Origin: Pseudoxanthomonas sp. NC8 | GTDB lineage: Bacteria > Pseudomonadota > Gammaproteobacteria > Xanthomonadales > Xanthomonadaceae | NCBI GenBank assembly: GCA_025232375.1 | Contig: CP060419.1 | Coordinates: forward strand, 3,037,001-3,101,000 | DNA length: 64,000 nucleotides | Direction: 5' to 3' | Shown: positions 10,541-21,041 of the stretch, one piece after another | Position numbering within the stretch: position 1 is the first letter of the stretch | Layout of the letters: each line of letters begins with the position of its first letter | Translations under genes and position numbers: made by a program | The notes under the pieces: generated by a model | What the model was told of the DNA's origin: nothing | Databases searched by the model: none | What the model saw: only the letters and a program-made list of their open reading frames with translations

Positions 10541-11930
10541 CTACAGCGTGTTCCTGTAGATCACGCCGTCCTTCATGATCACCTTGAAGCTCTGTTCCGG
10601 ACGGGTGATGAGCGAGATGTCGGCGACCGGGTCGCCGTCCACCAGCAGCAGGTCGGCCAGCGCGCCCTCCTTCACCACGCCGATCTCGCCCGGGTAGGGG
10701 TTGCGCTTGCCGGTGAGCTGCAGAAGCTCGCCGTTGGTGCCGGTGGCCATGACCAGCGCTTCGGCAGGCGTGTACCAGCGGGTCAGGCTGGCCAGGATCG
10801 CACCCTGCTGCGTGGCCAGCGTGGCGGAGAACAGCACGTCGGTGCCCCACGCGGTCTTGAGCTTGTACTTCTTTGCAAGATCGTAGGCATGGTTGTTGCC
10901 GACGAAGACCTCGTCGGCCTTCTGCCGTTCGAACGAACCCGGCGGGAACGCTTCGGCCAGTGCGTCCGGGAACGGCTGGATGCTCAGCCAGACGCCCTTC
11001 TGCCCGATCAGGCGGGCGGTGTCGTCGTCCATCAGGCTGCCATGTTCGATGACCTTGACCCCGGCATCGATGGCTTCGCGGATCGCCTGGGACGTATAGG
11101 CGTGCACGGTGACATAGGTGCCCCAGTTGCCGGCCGCTTCCACCGCCGCGCGCAGTTCCGCCGGAGTGAAGGTGACCGCATCCAGAGGGCTGTGCGGCGA
11201 GGACACGCCACCGCCGGCGGTCAGCTTGATCTGCGAAGCGCCGCGCATGAGTTGTTCGCGCACGCGCATGCGCACCTCGTCCGGGCTGTCGGCGATGGCG
11301 GTGTCGCCTTCCAGGTCGGTGGGGCCGGGCGCCCCCATCGTCCGCGGCAGGTCGCCGGCCTGGCGGAAGTCGCCGTGGCCGCTGGTCACGCTGATCATCG
11401 CCCCGGACGGGTAGATCCGCGGACCGGGCAGGATGCCTTCGTCCACCGCCTGCTTCAGGCCGAAGGAGTTGCCGCCGACGTCACGCACGGAGGTGAAGCC
11501 GCGCATCAGGGTACGGGTGGATTCGGCGGCGGCGATCGCGGTCAGGTAGCGGTGGTCGCCGGAAAGGATCGCGCCCAGCGAGGGAGCCGCCATCATGCTG
11601 TGCCAGTGCGCGTCGATCAGGCCGGGCATCAGCACGCGGCCTGCGCCCTCGATGACCTGCTGCATGCTAAGGCTCCGCTGCAAGCGCCGGACCGATGCGC
11701 TCGATCCGGTTGCCGCGGACAAGCACGTCCTGCGCAGGCGACACCCGCCCGGAGCGCCCATCGAACACGCGCACGCCGCGGAACAGGACCGGTGGCCGGC
11801 CCGCCGCAGCGGCGGCCACCGCATCGCCGGCAACGACACCGGGCATCGGCCCATGCGCAGCGACGTCCTGCGCTGGACCAGCGGCACCGAGGCATACAGC
11901 CGCGGCGAGGATCTTCAGCATCGTGCGCAT
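10541..11930 (-). CDS. Secreted metal-dependent amidohydrolase (imidazolonepropionase-like)
   Basis: About 462 residues. A signal peptide (MRTMLKILAAAVCLGAAGP) leads into the beta-sandwich strand VRVFDGRSGRVSPAQDVLV, then the barrel starts with PGLIDAHWHS, the HxH metal ligands. Further barrel motifs include GFTSVRDVGG, QIKLTAGGGVSSPHSP with the likely carboxylated Lys, VHAYTSQAI, VIEHGSLMDD and KTAWGTDVLFS, the final Asp ligand. These are features of the amidohydrolase superfamily branch that includes prolidase-like and dipeptide-cleaving enzymes; the substrate is unknown. The frame change at about 11670 falls where GCCTGGCATG reads GCCTTAGCATG. It is convergent with the GH9 gene across about 120 bp that holds no other gene. 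Confidence 0.82.
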
Positions 11931-12092
11931 GCCAGTTACCTCACGTTGGATGGATCGATCCTGTCAGGATGCGCCCGCCATCGCTCCACAACGGCCGCCA
12001 CCGGCGACCGTCGGGCCCCGGCCCTCGCATCCCGGGCCCGGGCGGAACCGTGGCCGCATGCCCGTACCGCGCACGGGCATGGGCCGACACCG

Positions 12093-12692
12093 CTATCCCT
12101 GCGGCACGCCCCGCATGTTCGGCAGCTGGTGGGCGATGCCCTTGTGGCAGTCGATGCAGGTACGCTCCCCGGTCCGCAGCCACAGGCCATGGACCTGCGC
12201 CGCGCGCGGGCTCTGCCGGGTGAGGTCCATCGAATCGAAATCGTGGCAGTTGCGGCATTCCAGCGAATCGTTCGCCTTCAGCCGGGTCCATTCGTGGTTG
12301 GTAAGGACGAGACGTTCGTCGAGGAACTTCTCGCGGGTGTTGATCGTGCCGAAGATCTTGCCCCAGACCTCCTTGGAGGCCTGCATCTTGCGCGCGATCT
12401 TGTCGGTCCAGTTGTGCGGGACGTGGCAGTCCGGGCAGGTGGCGCGCACGCCGGAGCGGTTGGTGTAGTGGATCGTGCCCTTCAGCTCCTGGAACACGTT
12501 GTTACGCATCTCATGGCAGCTGGTGCAGAACTTCTCGGTGTTGGTCGCCTCCAGCGCGGTGTTGAATCCACCCCAGAACAGAACCCCAGCGATGAACCCG
12601 GCCACGGTGAGGACACCAAGGCTGTAGTAGCGGCTCGGCGAACGCAGCGTCCGCCAGAAGCCCAGCGCGTGAGGCTTGATCCGCGCCCACAT
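12093..12692 (-). CDS. napC: Tetrahaem cytochrome c NapC
   Basis: 199 residues, one membrane anchor ([21 protein letters not shown], around residues 22-42) and four CxxCH haem sites: FCTSCH, TCPDCH, ECRNCH and TCIDCH. NapC is the quinol dehydrogenase that passes electrons from the quinol pool to NapAB. It is the last gene of the nap cluster, 3 bp after napB. The frame is intact although one CTG codon appears as CTT in a CCTTACC context at 12299. Confidence 0.96.
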   Translation of the reverse strand: MWARIKPHALGFWRTLRSPSRYYSLGVLTVAGFIAGVLFWGGFNTALEATNTEKFCTSCHEMRNNVFQELKGTIHYTNRSGVRATCPDCHVPHNWTDKIARKMQASKEVWGKIFGTINTREKFLDERLVLTNHEWTRLKANDSLECRNCHDFDSMDLTRQSPRAAQVHGLWLRTGERTCIDCHKGIAHQLPNMRGVPQG

Positions 12693-12695
12693 GGC

Positions 12696-13256
12696 TCAGT
12701 TCCCTCCCGGCGGCGATGCGGTAAGGACACTGTCGATGTCCTTGAAGCCGTTGGCCACCAGCGTCGGCGCGTCGGTCTGGACCACGTGGCACTGGCTGCA
12801 GAAGTAGCGGCGCGGCGAGATCGTGGTAAGGAACTGGTCGTCGCGGTCCATGTAGTGGGTCACGCTGACCGGCGGGGCGCGGAAGGTCGCCGCGTTCGCC
12901 CGCGCATGGCAGAGCATGCAGCGATTGCTGTTCCTGTCGACCTGGTAGCCATCGATGGTGTGCGGAATCGTCGGCGGCTGCATCGGGTAGTTGCGCACCC
13001 GGCGGATGTCGGTGTTCTCGACCCGCGCCATCGGCGGCGGATGGCCTTCCTTGTCCACCGGGACGCCGCGCCGGATCGCGTCGATCTGGCCGCTTCCGGG
13101 AATGAAGATCGCGCGCGCACCGACCGGGACCGGTTCGGCGGCCGCGCGGGTGGATCCGGTCCGCTCGTGGCTGCCGAACATCCAGCCGGCCGCGAACACC
13201 AGCACCGACAGGAGCACGATAAGGCCGGCGACGACGAGCATGGGCTTGTTGCGCAT
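12696..13256 (-). CDS. napB: Periplasmic nitrate reductase dihaem subunit NapB
   Basis: 186 residues. An uncleaved or cleaved hydrophobic leader ([20 protein letters not shown]) precedes a periplasmic domain with two haem motifs, CMLCH and CSQCH, and the NapB-typical segments [15 protein letters not shown] and [10 protein letters not shown]. NapB relays electrons from NapC to the [4Fe-4S] cluster of NapA. It is 10 bp downstream of napA. No frame change; three CCTTACC or CCTTATC silent variants are present. Confidence 0.95.
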   Translation of the reverse strand: MRNKPMLVVAGLIVLLSVLVFAAGWMFGSHERTGSTRAAAEPVPVGARAIFIPGSGQIDAIRRGVPVDKEGHPPPMARVENTDIRRVRNYPMQPPTIPHTIDGYQVDRNSNRCMLCHARANAATFRAPPVSVTHYMDRDDQFLTTISPRRYFCSQCHVVQTDAPTLVANGFKDIDSVLTASPPGGN

Positions 13257-13266
13257 GGTGGGTCTC

Positions 13267-15766
13267 CTAGGCGGCCACGACCTTGACGGCGCACTTCTTG
13301 TAATCGGTCTGCTTGGAGATCGGGTCGGTGGCGTCGAGCGTGACCTTGTTGATCAGCTGGCCGGCATCGAACCGGGGCACGAAGATCACCCCCGGCGGCA
13401 TCCGGTTGCGCCCGCGCGTCTCCACCCGCGAGCGCATTTCCCCGCGCCGCGACACCACCCGGACCTCGTCGCCGCGCTTGAAGCCGCGCGCGCGCGCATC
13501 GTCGGGGTTCATGAACACGCACGCGGCCGGGAACGAGCGGTACAGCTCCGGAATGCGCATGGTCATCGAGCCGGAGTGCCAGTGTTCGAGCACCCGCCCG
13601 GTGACCAGCCACAGGTCGTAATCGGAATCGGGCGATTCGGCGGGCGGCTCGTAGGGCAGCGCCCACACCACCGCGCGGTTGTCGGGGAAGCCGTAGAACT
13701 TGTGTCCCTCGCCCGGCTTCACGTACGGGTCGGCGCCCTCGATGTAACGCCGGCGCGTCTCCTTGCCATCCACCACCGGCCAGCGCAGGCCGTGCGCCTT
13801 GGTGGTACATGTCGAACGGCGCCAGGTCGTGGCCGTGGCCGCGACCGAAGGCCGCGTACTCCTCGAACAGGCCCTTCTGCACGTAGAAGCCGAAGTGGTG
13901 CGACTCCCTGGTTGGCAACACCCTCCTGGATATCGGCCAGCGGGTAGCGGTCCACCTTGGCCGTTGCCGAACAGCACCTCGAACAGGGTCTTGCCCTTGA
14001 ACTCCGGGTTGGCCGCCAGCAGTTCCGCCGGCCAGCATTCGTCGGTGGTGAAGCGTTTGGAGAATTCCATCAGCTGCCACAGGTCCGATTTCGCCTCGCC
14101 GGGCGCGTCGACCATCTGGTGCCAGAACTGGGTACGGCGCTCGGCATTGCCGTAGGCGCCCTCCTTCTCCACCCACATCGCGGCCGGCAGGATCAGGTCG
14201 GCCGCCTGCCCGGTCACCGTGGGATAGGCGTCGGACACGACGATGAAGTTGTCCGGATTGCGGTAGCTGGTAAGGCCTCCTCGAGGATGTTGGCGGCCGC
14301 CTGCATGTTGTTGTTGACCTGCACCCAGTAGGCGTTGAGCTTGCCGTCGCGCAGCGCGCGGTTCTGCTCCACGGCGTGGAAGCCGGGCTTGGGATTGATC
14401 AGCCCGTGTGGAACTTTCCAGATCTCCTCGGCGTGCTTGCGGTGCTCGGCGTTGGCCACGAGCATGTCCGCCGGCAGGCGGTGGCTGAAGGTGCCGACCT
14501 CGCGCGCGGTGCCGCAGGCCGAAGGCTGGCCGGTCAGCGAGAACGGGCTGTTGCCGGGCGTGGAGATCTTCCCGGTCAGCAGGTGGATGTTGTAGACCAT
14601 GTTGTTGGCCCACACCCCGCGGGTGTGCTGGTTGAAGCCCATGGTCCAGAACGAGGTGACCTTGATGTCGGGGTCGGCGTACAGCTCGGCCAGCTGCTCC
14701 AGCCAGCCGCGCTCGACCCCGGACATCTCCACCGCCTTGTCCAGCGTGTACGGCTTCACGAACTCGGCGAACTGTTCGAAGCTGATCGGCTCGCCGCCGC
14801 CCGGGTCGTCCGCGTTGGTGGCCGCCTGCTGCAGCGGATGCTCCGGGCGCAGCCCGTAGCCGATATCCTGCTTGCCCTTCTTGAAATTCAGCCGGTTCTC
14901 GACGAAAAACCTGTTGACCCGCCCGGTCTGGATGATGTGGTTGGCGATGTAGTTGAGGATGACCAGGTCGGTCTGTGGCTTGAACACGATCGGGATGTCG
15001 GCCAGCTCGAAGCTGCGATGCTCGAAGGTCGACATCACCGCGACCTTGACGTGCGGATGCGACAGCCGCCGATCGGTGACCCGGGTCCACAGGATCGGGT
15101 GCATCTCGGCCATGTTCGAGCCCCACAGCACGAACGCGTCGGCCGCCTCGATGTCGTCGTAGCAGCCCATCGGCTCGTCCATGCCGAAGGTGCGCATGAA
15201 GCCCATCACCGCCGAGGCCATGCAGTGGCGCGCATTGGGATCGATGTGGTTGCTGCGGAAGCCGGCCTTCATCAGCTTGTTGGCGGCGTAGCCTTCCCAG
15301 ATCGTCCACTGGCCGGAGCCGAACATGCCGATGCCGTCGCCGCCCTTGGCCTTGAGCACCTTCTTGAACTGCTCGGCCATCACGTCGAACGCCTCGTTCC
15401 ACTCCACCGGGGTGAAGTCCCCGTCCTTGGCGTAGACCCCGCCCTTCTTGCGCAGCAGCGGCTTGGTCAGGCGGTCCTCGCCGTACAGGACCTTGGACAG
15501 GAAGTAGCCCTTGACGCAGTTGATGCCGCGGTTGACCTCCGACAGCACGTCGCCGTGGGTGGCCACCACGCGGCCGTCGCGCACCGCGACGTTCACGCTG
15601 CAGCCGGTGCCGCAGTAGCGGCACGGCGCCTTGTTCCAGGTGAGGGCGGTCATGTCGCCTTCGGTGACGACGTTGGTGCTTCCATGCCTGGCGCCGGCAG
15701 GCCGGCGGCGGCGGCGGCCGTGGCGATGGCGCTGTTGCGGATGAAATCGCGGCGAGTAGTGCTCAT
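13267..15766 (-). CDS. napA: Periplasmic nitrate reductase catalytic subunit NapA (frameshifted)
   Basis: About 833 residues. A twin-arginine signal ([20 protein letters not shown]) is followed by the [4Fe-4S] motif [10 protein letters not shown]...NCVKGYFL, then the Mo-bis-MGD domains ([40 protein letters not shown] with the Mo-ligating Cys in RHCMAS, and [17 protein letters not shown]). The C-terminus has [13 protein letters not shown] and [15 protein letters not shown]. It reduces nitrate to nitrite in the periplasm. Five frame changes: near 15670, 14272 (CCCTGACC reads CCTTACC), 13963 and 13800 (CCAGG reads CCAAGG), and 13910. All fall in highly conserved segments, so an active gene with consensus errors is likelier than a pseudogene. 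Its ATG overlaps the napD stop by 4 bp. Confidence 0.93.
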
Positions 15767-16059
15767 GCGGGAACTCCGCTGGCGTTGGCTTTGGTCAGGG
15801 GTTCGTCGAGCGCGTGCGCGGGCTCGACGTGGTGGCAGACGAGCAGCACGTTCAGCACGCCCGCCACGTCCTTGAGCTGGTCGATGCGGTCCAGCGCCGC
15901 GCGGCCATCGGTCGACTCGCACAGGACCACGCTGCGGGTCGGGCCGGGGATGGCGATCTCCAGGTCCGCGTGCCCGGCCACGGCCGCGGCCAGCGCCGGG
16001 CCCGCATCCTCGCGGTGCTGGATCACGAAGCTCGCGATATGGACTTCGGGCTCGCTCAT
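15763..16059 (-). CDS. napD: NapA signal-peptide chaperone NapD
   Basis: 98 residues beginning [20 protein letters not shown], with [14 protein letters not shown]-like ferredoxin-fold strands ([18 protein letters not shown]) and [14 protein letters not shown] near the end. NapD binds the twin-arginine signal of NapA and holds it back until cofactor loading is complete. It overlaps napF upstream and napA downstream by ATGA junctions, so all three are translationally coupled. The upstream in-frame start was rejected because it would extend the protein into napF. Confidence 0.93.
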   Translation of the reverse strand: MSEPEVHIASFVIQHREDAGPALAAAVAGHADLEIAIPGPTRSVVLCESTDGRAALDRIDQLKDVAGVLNVLLVCHHVEPAHALDEPLTKANASGVPA

Positions 16060-16559
16060 GCCATGGCCTCCTGCGGCAGCGCCGCCAGCGTGATCGCACC
16101 GACCGGACAGATGGCCACGCAGGCGCCGCACCCGCTGCAGCGCGCGGCATCGACGGTGGCGGCGCCGCGCGCGCCCGGCGCCACGTGGATGGCCGACTCG
16201 GGGCAGACTTCACGGCAGCTGGCGCAGACCACGCCATGCGCGGGCAGGCAGCCCTCATGGACGCTGGCACGCAGTTCCCACGGCGGTGCCACGGAGGCCT
16301 GCAGCGCACCGCTGGCGCAGGCCTGGACGCAGTCGCCGCAGAACGTGCATTCGCCGCGCGTCGGATCGAAGCGCGGCAGGCCGTCGCCATCGCGGACCAG
16401 CACCTGCTCGGGGCAGGCACGAACGCAGTCGTCGCAGCGCGTGCAACGCTCGGCGAAAAGACCGGCTTCGACCGCCCGGGGCGGACGCATCGCGACCGTC
16501 CCGACTGGCGACTCGCCGAACAGCAGGGCACGTCGTGTCAGCGGGGCCGGGGCGGACAT
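16056..16559 (-). CDS. napF: Ferredoxin-type protein NapF
   Basis: 167 residues from MSAPAPLTRRALLF. It carries four cysteine clusters for [4Fe-4S] centres: CTRCDDCVRACP, CTFCGDCVQACA, a third VCASCREVCP, and CSGCGACVAICP. NapF is a cytoplasmic iron-sulphur protein that interacts with NapA before export and supports its maturation. The ATG at 16559 is one base after the napE stop region. No frame changes. Confidence 0.92.
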   Translation of the reverse strand: MSAPAPLTRRALLFGESPVGTVAMRPPRAVEAGLFAERCTRCDDCVRACPEQVLVRDGDGLPRFDPTRGECTFCGDCVQACASGALQASVAPPWELRASVHEGCLPAHGVVCASCREVCPESAIHVAPGARGAATVDAARCSGCGACVAICPVGAITLAALPQEAMA

Positions 16560-16560
16560 T

Positions 16561-16735
16561 TCAGGGTCCGGTCGGCGGGCCGGCGAAGACCATCTGCCAT
16601 ATCCCACCTTAAGGAAGCCGTAGCCGGCCACCGCGAGTATGGCGATCAGCGGGAACACCACCGCCACGACGAGCAGGGAACAGGGCGCTCCTGGTTCTTC
16701 GTCGCCGGGACATCCGGGTCTCGGTTCTGCTCCAT
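16561..16735 (-). CDS. napE: NapE small membrane protein (frame-broken)
   Basis: About 57 residues: MEQNRDPDVPATKNQERP, then LLVVAVVFPLIAILAVAGYG as a single membrane helix, and a C-terminus WQMVFAGPPTGP that is the NapE signature (family end GPPGP). Two breaks: one near 16682, and one near 16610 where a CTGGTG stretch reads CTTAAGGTG. Function within the Nap system is not established. It is the promoter-proximal gene of napEFDABC. Confidence 0.8.
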
Positions 16736-17056
16736 GTGCCTACCTTCGCAGGATGGGGAACGCAGCAGGATTCCGCCCGGAGGCTACCACAGCCCGGGTA
16801 AGCGGGTGATTGGCGTTGGTCGCACGATGGTGCGTCGCGGCGCGACGACGCGCGGGCGTGGACAGGCCGGTAATGGTGCCGGCGCCGCGCGCCCGCCGCC
16901 GGCATCGATCGACGATGCAATGCACGATCCATCAGGCAACGCGCCGACGCCTGCCGGCGCCTGAGCGGAATTGCGTGCCGTCCCATCCGTGCCGCGCTCC
17001 ACGCCGCGCGTGCAGTCGCCACGGCCGTTGGCCGGTGCGGCAACGCGCGTCGCGCC
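16736..17056. other. Intergenic region upstream of napE, no gene seen
   Basis: These 321 bp separate the cobA stop from the napE start and must contain the nap promoter. I looked for an FNR-type dyad (TTGAY-N4-RTCAA) and found none. Short GC-rich dyads such as GTCGCGGCGCGAC occur but do not fit a known operator. Open frames here are short shadows without family features. Confidence 0.4.
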
Positions 17057-17856
17057 CTATCCGCCGAAGGACACGCGACGTGGTGCGGGTGCGGCCATCG
17101 GCGTCGCTTCGGCGCAGGCCTCGGCCAGCGCCGGCCCGACCAGGATTCAGGCCCGGCAATCCCGCTTCCAGCGTGGCGGCGGCCGCGACCAGCCCGTGCA
17201 GGCAGGTGATAAGGCGCCGCTCGCCCGGCTGGCTGGCCGCCTGCACCACCGCGGCCGGGGTATCGGCCGGCAGGTGCCGCATCAGCCCGCTGGCGATCGA
17301 TTCCAGCCGACCCATGCCCATGTAGATCGCCGGGGTGGTGCCGCTGCGCGCCAGCGTCGCCCAGTCCGGTTCGCCGTGGTCGGCGGTGTGCGCGGTAACG
17401 AAGGTGATGCCGTGGCAGTGCTCGCGGTGGGTCAGCGATACACCGAGGGAGGCAGCAGCCGCGAACGCGGCGCTGATGCCGTTGACGATCCGCACCGGAA
17501 TTCCGGCCTCGCGCAGGAAGGCGATCTCCTCGCCGGCGCGGCCGAACATCAGCGCATCACCGCCCTTGACCCGGACCACGCGCAGTCCCTGCAGCGCGTA
17601 GCGCCGCATCAGCCGGCAGATGAAGGCCTGCGGCGTGGAGCGGCAGCCGCCGCGCTTTCCGACCCGCACGACACGCGCCTGCGGGGCGAACTCGACGATC
17701 TCAGGATTGACAAGTTCGTCGAGCAGCACGACCTCGGCCTGCGCCAGCGCGTACCGCCTTGAGCGTGAGCAGTTCCAGGTCGCCGGGGCCGGCGGACAGC
17801 AGCACGACTTCGGCGGGCACGCGGCGTGGCGCGGACAGGTGCGGGGGCGTTGCCAT
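17057..17856 (-). CDS. cobA: Uroporphyrinogen-III C-methyltransferase
   Basis: About 267 residues. The N-terminus has EVVLLSAGPGDLELLTLKA, the first SAM-binding motif of the SUMT family. It continues with VVLLDELVNPEI, RVGKRGG, RVKGGDALMFGRAGEE (the signature RLKxGDPxxFGRxxEE with Ala for Pro), VNGISAAFAAAASLGVSLTHR, TPAIYMGMGRL and LILVGPALAEA. The enzyme makes precorrin-2 for sirohaem, the cofactor of NirB encoded in the same operon. Two frame changes are present (near 17745 in a CCCTGG context and near 17150). Repair of the second gives a natural end at 17057, ...RRVSFGG, instead of a spurious tail. It is 43 bp downstream of nasA. Confidence 0.9.
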
Positions 17857-17899
17857 CACGGGCTCCAGGGGATGCGTGGAAAGTGGGGAATGCGCGGGG

Positions 17900-20669
17900 T
17901 CATGCGCTGGCGACCTCGCGCGCGAGCCGGGTCAGCTGCGGAACGCAGGAACCGCAGACCGTGCCGCAGCCCAGGCGCTGCTTGAGCGCGGGCACGTCGG
18001 CGCCGCCGCGCACCTCCGCGCGGATCGCAGATTCGGTGACCTTATGGCGGCACACGCACACCACCGGGTCGCGGGCGACCTCGGCCACCGCCGAGAACGC
18101 GCCCAGCCGCGGCCCGCGCCAGTTGCCACCGGCCAGCGCGGTACGCAGCAGCGATTCGCCGCCGGGCTGCGTATCGATCCAGAGCAGGCCGTCGACGAAG
18201 TTGCTGCTTTCCTCGCTGCGTAAGGCCACGCGCTTGAGCAGGCCGCGGCGGGCGTCGCGGTACTCCAGCGTGTCCGTGCCGGCGGCCAGCGCCAGCGCCG
18301 CGTCCAGCGCCGCCAGCCACTCCGCCGGCATGGCTTGGCCGGCAGCTGCGTGCATCACCAGTAAGGCGCTGCCGTCTTGGGCGGCCGGATCAGGCTGCAG
18401 CGAGAGCCCCGCGTAGCCGCACTCCCTCAGCAGCGGCTGCACCGCCGCACGCAGCGCGAGCACGTCGCCACGGCGCGCGGCCAGCAGGTGCCACCCGAAC
18501 TCGGCCTTCTCCACCCGCACCGCCGCGTGCTTGAGCTCGGGCTGGCGCGAACGCGCGTCGAAGGCCGGCTGGCTGACCTCGTTGATGCCGCCGCTGGACA
18601 GGTACTGCCCGCTCCAGTGCATGGCCGCGAACACCGTGCCCGATCCGACCTCGTCGGACAGCTCCAGTGGCAGCACCAGTTCGCCGCGCTTGCTGGACAC
18701 GCGCACCAGCTCGCCGGCCTTCAGGCCGCGCCGCACCGCGTCGTCCGGGTGCATGCGCAGGCCGGGCTCGGGGCTGTGCGCGAACAGCGCCGGCACACGC
18801 CCGGTGCGCGACATGCCGTGCCACTGGTCGCGCAGCCGGCCGGTGATCAGGCGCAGCGGATAGCGCGCCGAGGTCGGCTCGGCCACCGGCCTGTATGGCG
18901 TGGCATGGAAGCGCGCGCGGCCATCGGCGGTGGCGAACACGCCATCGGTGTAGCGGCGCGCCTGCCCCTGCGATCCGCCGGCCGGGAACGGCCACTGCTG
19001 CGGACCCTCGTCCTCCAGCCGTGCGTAATCCAGCCCACCGATGTCCAGGTCGCGGCCGACCGTGAGCGCGCGATGCTCCTCGAAGATCGCTGCCGGCGCG
19101 TCGGCCCGGAACAGCGGCTCGGTGCCCGGCGCGCCCAATCGCGCCTCGATCCGGCGCGCGACCTCGCGCACGATCCACCAGTCCGGCCGCAAACGCGGCC
19201 CGCGGCCGGCACCGCGGCACGCACGCGCGAGATGCGGCGCTCGGAGTTGGTGACCGTGCCGTCCTTCTCGCCCCAGGTACTGGCCGGCAGCAGCGCATCG
19301 GCGTAGGGCACCGTGTCGGTGTCGGCGAAGGCCTCCTGCACGACCACGTACTCGGCGCGCTGCAGCGCCTCGCGCGCTTGGCCGATGTCGGGCATCGAAT
19401 GGACCGGGTTGGTGCAGGCGATCCACACCGCCTTGACCTTGCCGGCGCGCACCGCCTCGAACAGTTCCACCGCCGCCAGCCCCGGCTTGCCCGACAGGCT
19501 GCCCGGGGCCAGCTTCCACAGCGCCTCGACCTCGGCGCGGTGGTCCTCGTCGGTGATCTCGCGGTGCGCCGCGAGCATGGTCGCCATGCCGCCGACCTCG
19601 CGCCCGCCCATCGCGTTGGGCTGGCCGGTGAGCGAGAACGGGCCGGCGCCGGGACGGCCGAGCTGGCGCGTGGTAAGGTGCAGGTGGATCAGCGCGAGGT
19701 TCTTGTCGGTGCCGTGCGCGGACTGGTTCAGGCCCATGCAGTACAGCGACAGCGCCGCCGGGCTGCGACCGAACCATTCGGCGGCGGTGACCAGGTCCTG
19801 CGCCGGCACGCCACAGATTTCGGCGGCCATCCGCGGCGTGTAGTCGCGCAGCAGCTGCTTGAGGTCGGCGAAACCGGTGGTGTGCGCGGCGATGAACGCC
19901 TCGTCCAGCAGGCCCTCCCACATAAGGTGGTGGAGCATGCCGTTGAACAGGGCCACGTCGGTGCCGGGCTGGATCGCCAGGTGCAGGTCGGCCATGGCCG
20001 CCGTATCGGTGCGGCGCGGATCGACCACGATCCAGCGCACGCCCGGATCGCGCGCCTTCGCCTCTTCCAGCCGGCGGAACAGCACCGGATGCGCATAGGC
20101 GGCATTGCTGCCGGCGAACAGCACGGTCTTGGCGTGCTCCGGGTCCTCGTAGCAGGTCGGCGGGCCGTCGGCGCCGAACGCCAGCTTGTAGCCGGTCACC
20201 GCGCTGGACATGCACAGGCGCGAGTTGGTGTCGATGTTGTTGGTGCCGAGCAGGCCCTTGGCCAGCTTGTTGAAGACGTAGTAGTCCTCGGTCAGCAGCT
20301 GCCCGGAGATGTAGAACGCGACCGCATCGGGGCCGTGCCGCTCGACGATGCGCGCCAGCCGGTCGGCCACCGTGTCCGTGAGGCCCCAGTCGACCGGCCG
20401 CCGCGGATCCTGGCGGCGGCTGCGCAGCTCCGGCACCAGCACGCGCCCCTGCGTGCTGCGCGCGCTGTCGGTAAAAGGGTAAGGCCCTTGCTGCACAGGC
20501 GGCCGAAGTTGGCCGGGTGCGCCGGGTCGCCTTCCACGCCGGTGATGCGCTCGCCGCCGGCGGTGCGTTCGCTGTGGACCAGCACGCCGCAACCGACGCC
20601 GCAGTAGCAGCAGGTCGAGCGCGTGGTGCGGCGCTCGCCGGGTTGCAACGGGGCGCCGGCACCGTCCAT
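17900..20669 (-). CDS. nasA: Assimilatory nitrate reductase catalytic subunit
   Basis: About 922 residues. The N-terminal [4Fe-4S] motif is CCYCGVGCGVLV...LCSKG. Mo-bis-MGD domains follow (NNIDTNSRLCMSSAVTGYKL with the Mo-ligand Cys, GSNAAYAHPVLFRR, GLNQSAHGTDKN, SLTGQPNAMGGREVG). The C-terminal BFD-like domain CVCRHKVTESAIRAEV...CGTVCGSCVPQL binds a [2Fe-2S] cluster, as in Klebsiella-type NasA. There is no twin-arginine signal, so it is cytoplasmic, in contrast to NapA. It reduces nitrate to nitrite for NirBD. Frame changes lie near 20475 (a double CCCTG site) and 19205. Its ATG overlaps the nirD stop by one base. Confidence 0.93.
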
Positions 20670-21040
20670 CAGGCAGCCACCTCCGCTGCGGCGACGCCGT
20701 CACCCGCCGCGGCCAGCGACAGCGCCAGCCACACGTCGCCATCGCGCAGCTGCACCGGGTACTTGCGCGCGCAGCCCACGTCCGGCGCGCAGGCCTGGCC
20801 GCTGTCGAGCTGGATGTTCCAGCCATGCAGCGGGCAGGTCACCGTATCGCCGGAGACAATGCCCTGCGACAGCGGTCCGCCCTTGTGCGGGCAACGGTCG
20901 GCCAGCGCGAACACGCGCGCGGCCGCCGGCCGGAACAGGGCGATGTTGTCGCCGCCCGCGCACTCGAGCACGCGCGAGCCCAGCAGCGGGATGTCGTCGA
21001 TCGTGCAGACACGGACCCAGGTTCCATCGGCTGCGTGCAT
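20669..21040 (-). CDS. nirD: Nitrite reductase small subunit NirD (Rieske-like)
   Basis: 123 residues, no frame change. Rieske-type ligands: CPHKGGPLSQG and CPLHGWNI, with the family ends LLGSRVLEC and KYPVQLRDGDVWLAL. NirD supports the NADH-dependent sirohaem nitrite reductase NirB in the cytoplasm. It starts 1 bp after nirB and overlaps nasA by one base. Confidence 0.94.
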   Translation of the reverse strand: MHAADGTWVRVCTIDDIPLLGSRVLECAGGDNIALFRPAAARVFALADRCPHKGGPLSQGIVSGDTVTCPLHGWNIQLDSGQACAPDVGCARKYPVQLRDGDVWLALSLAAAGDGVAAAEVAA

Positions 21041-21041
21041 G

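Noticed and set aside
11595-13286. A long plus-strand frame over amidohydrolase, napC and napB
   Set aside because: It crosses three well-identified genes in antisense and has no family features.
13267-15766. napA as a pseudogene
   Set aside because: All five breaks are in the error-prone contexts and every conserved motif is otherwise intact, with napEFDBC complete around it.
16736-17056. FNR or NarL site before napE
   Set aside because: No dyad close to TTGAY-N4-RTCAA and no clear paired heptamers. I could not support a named operator.
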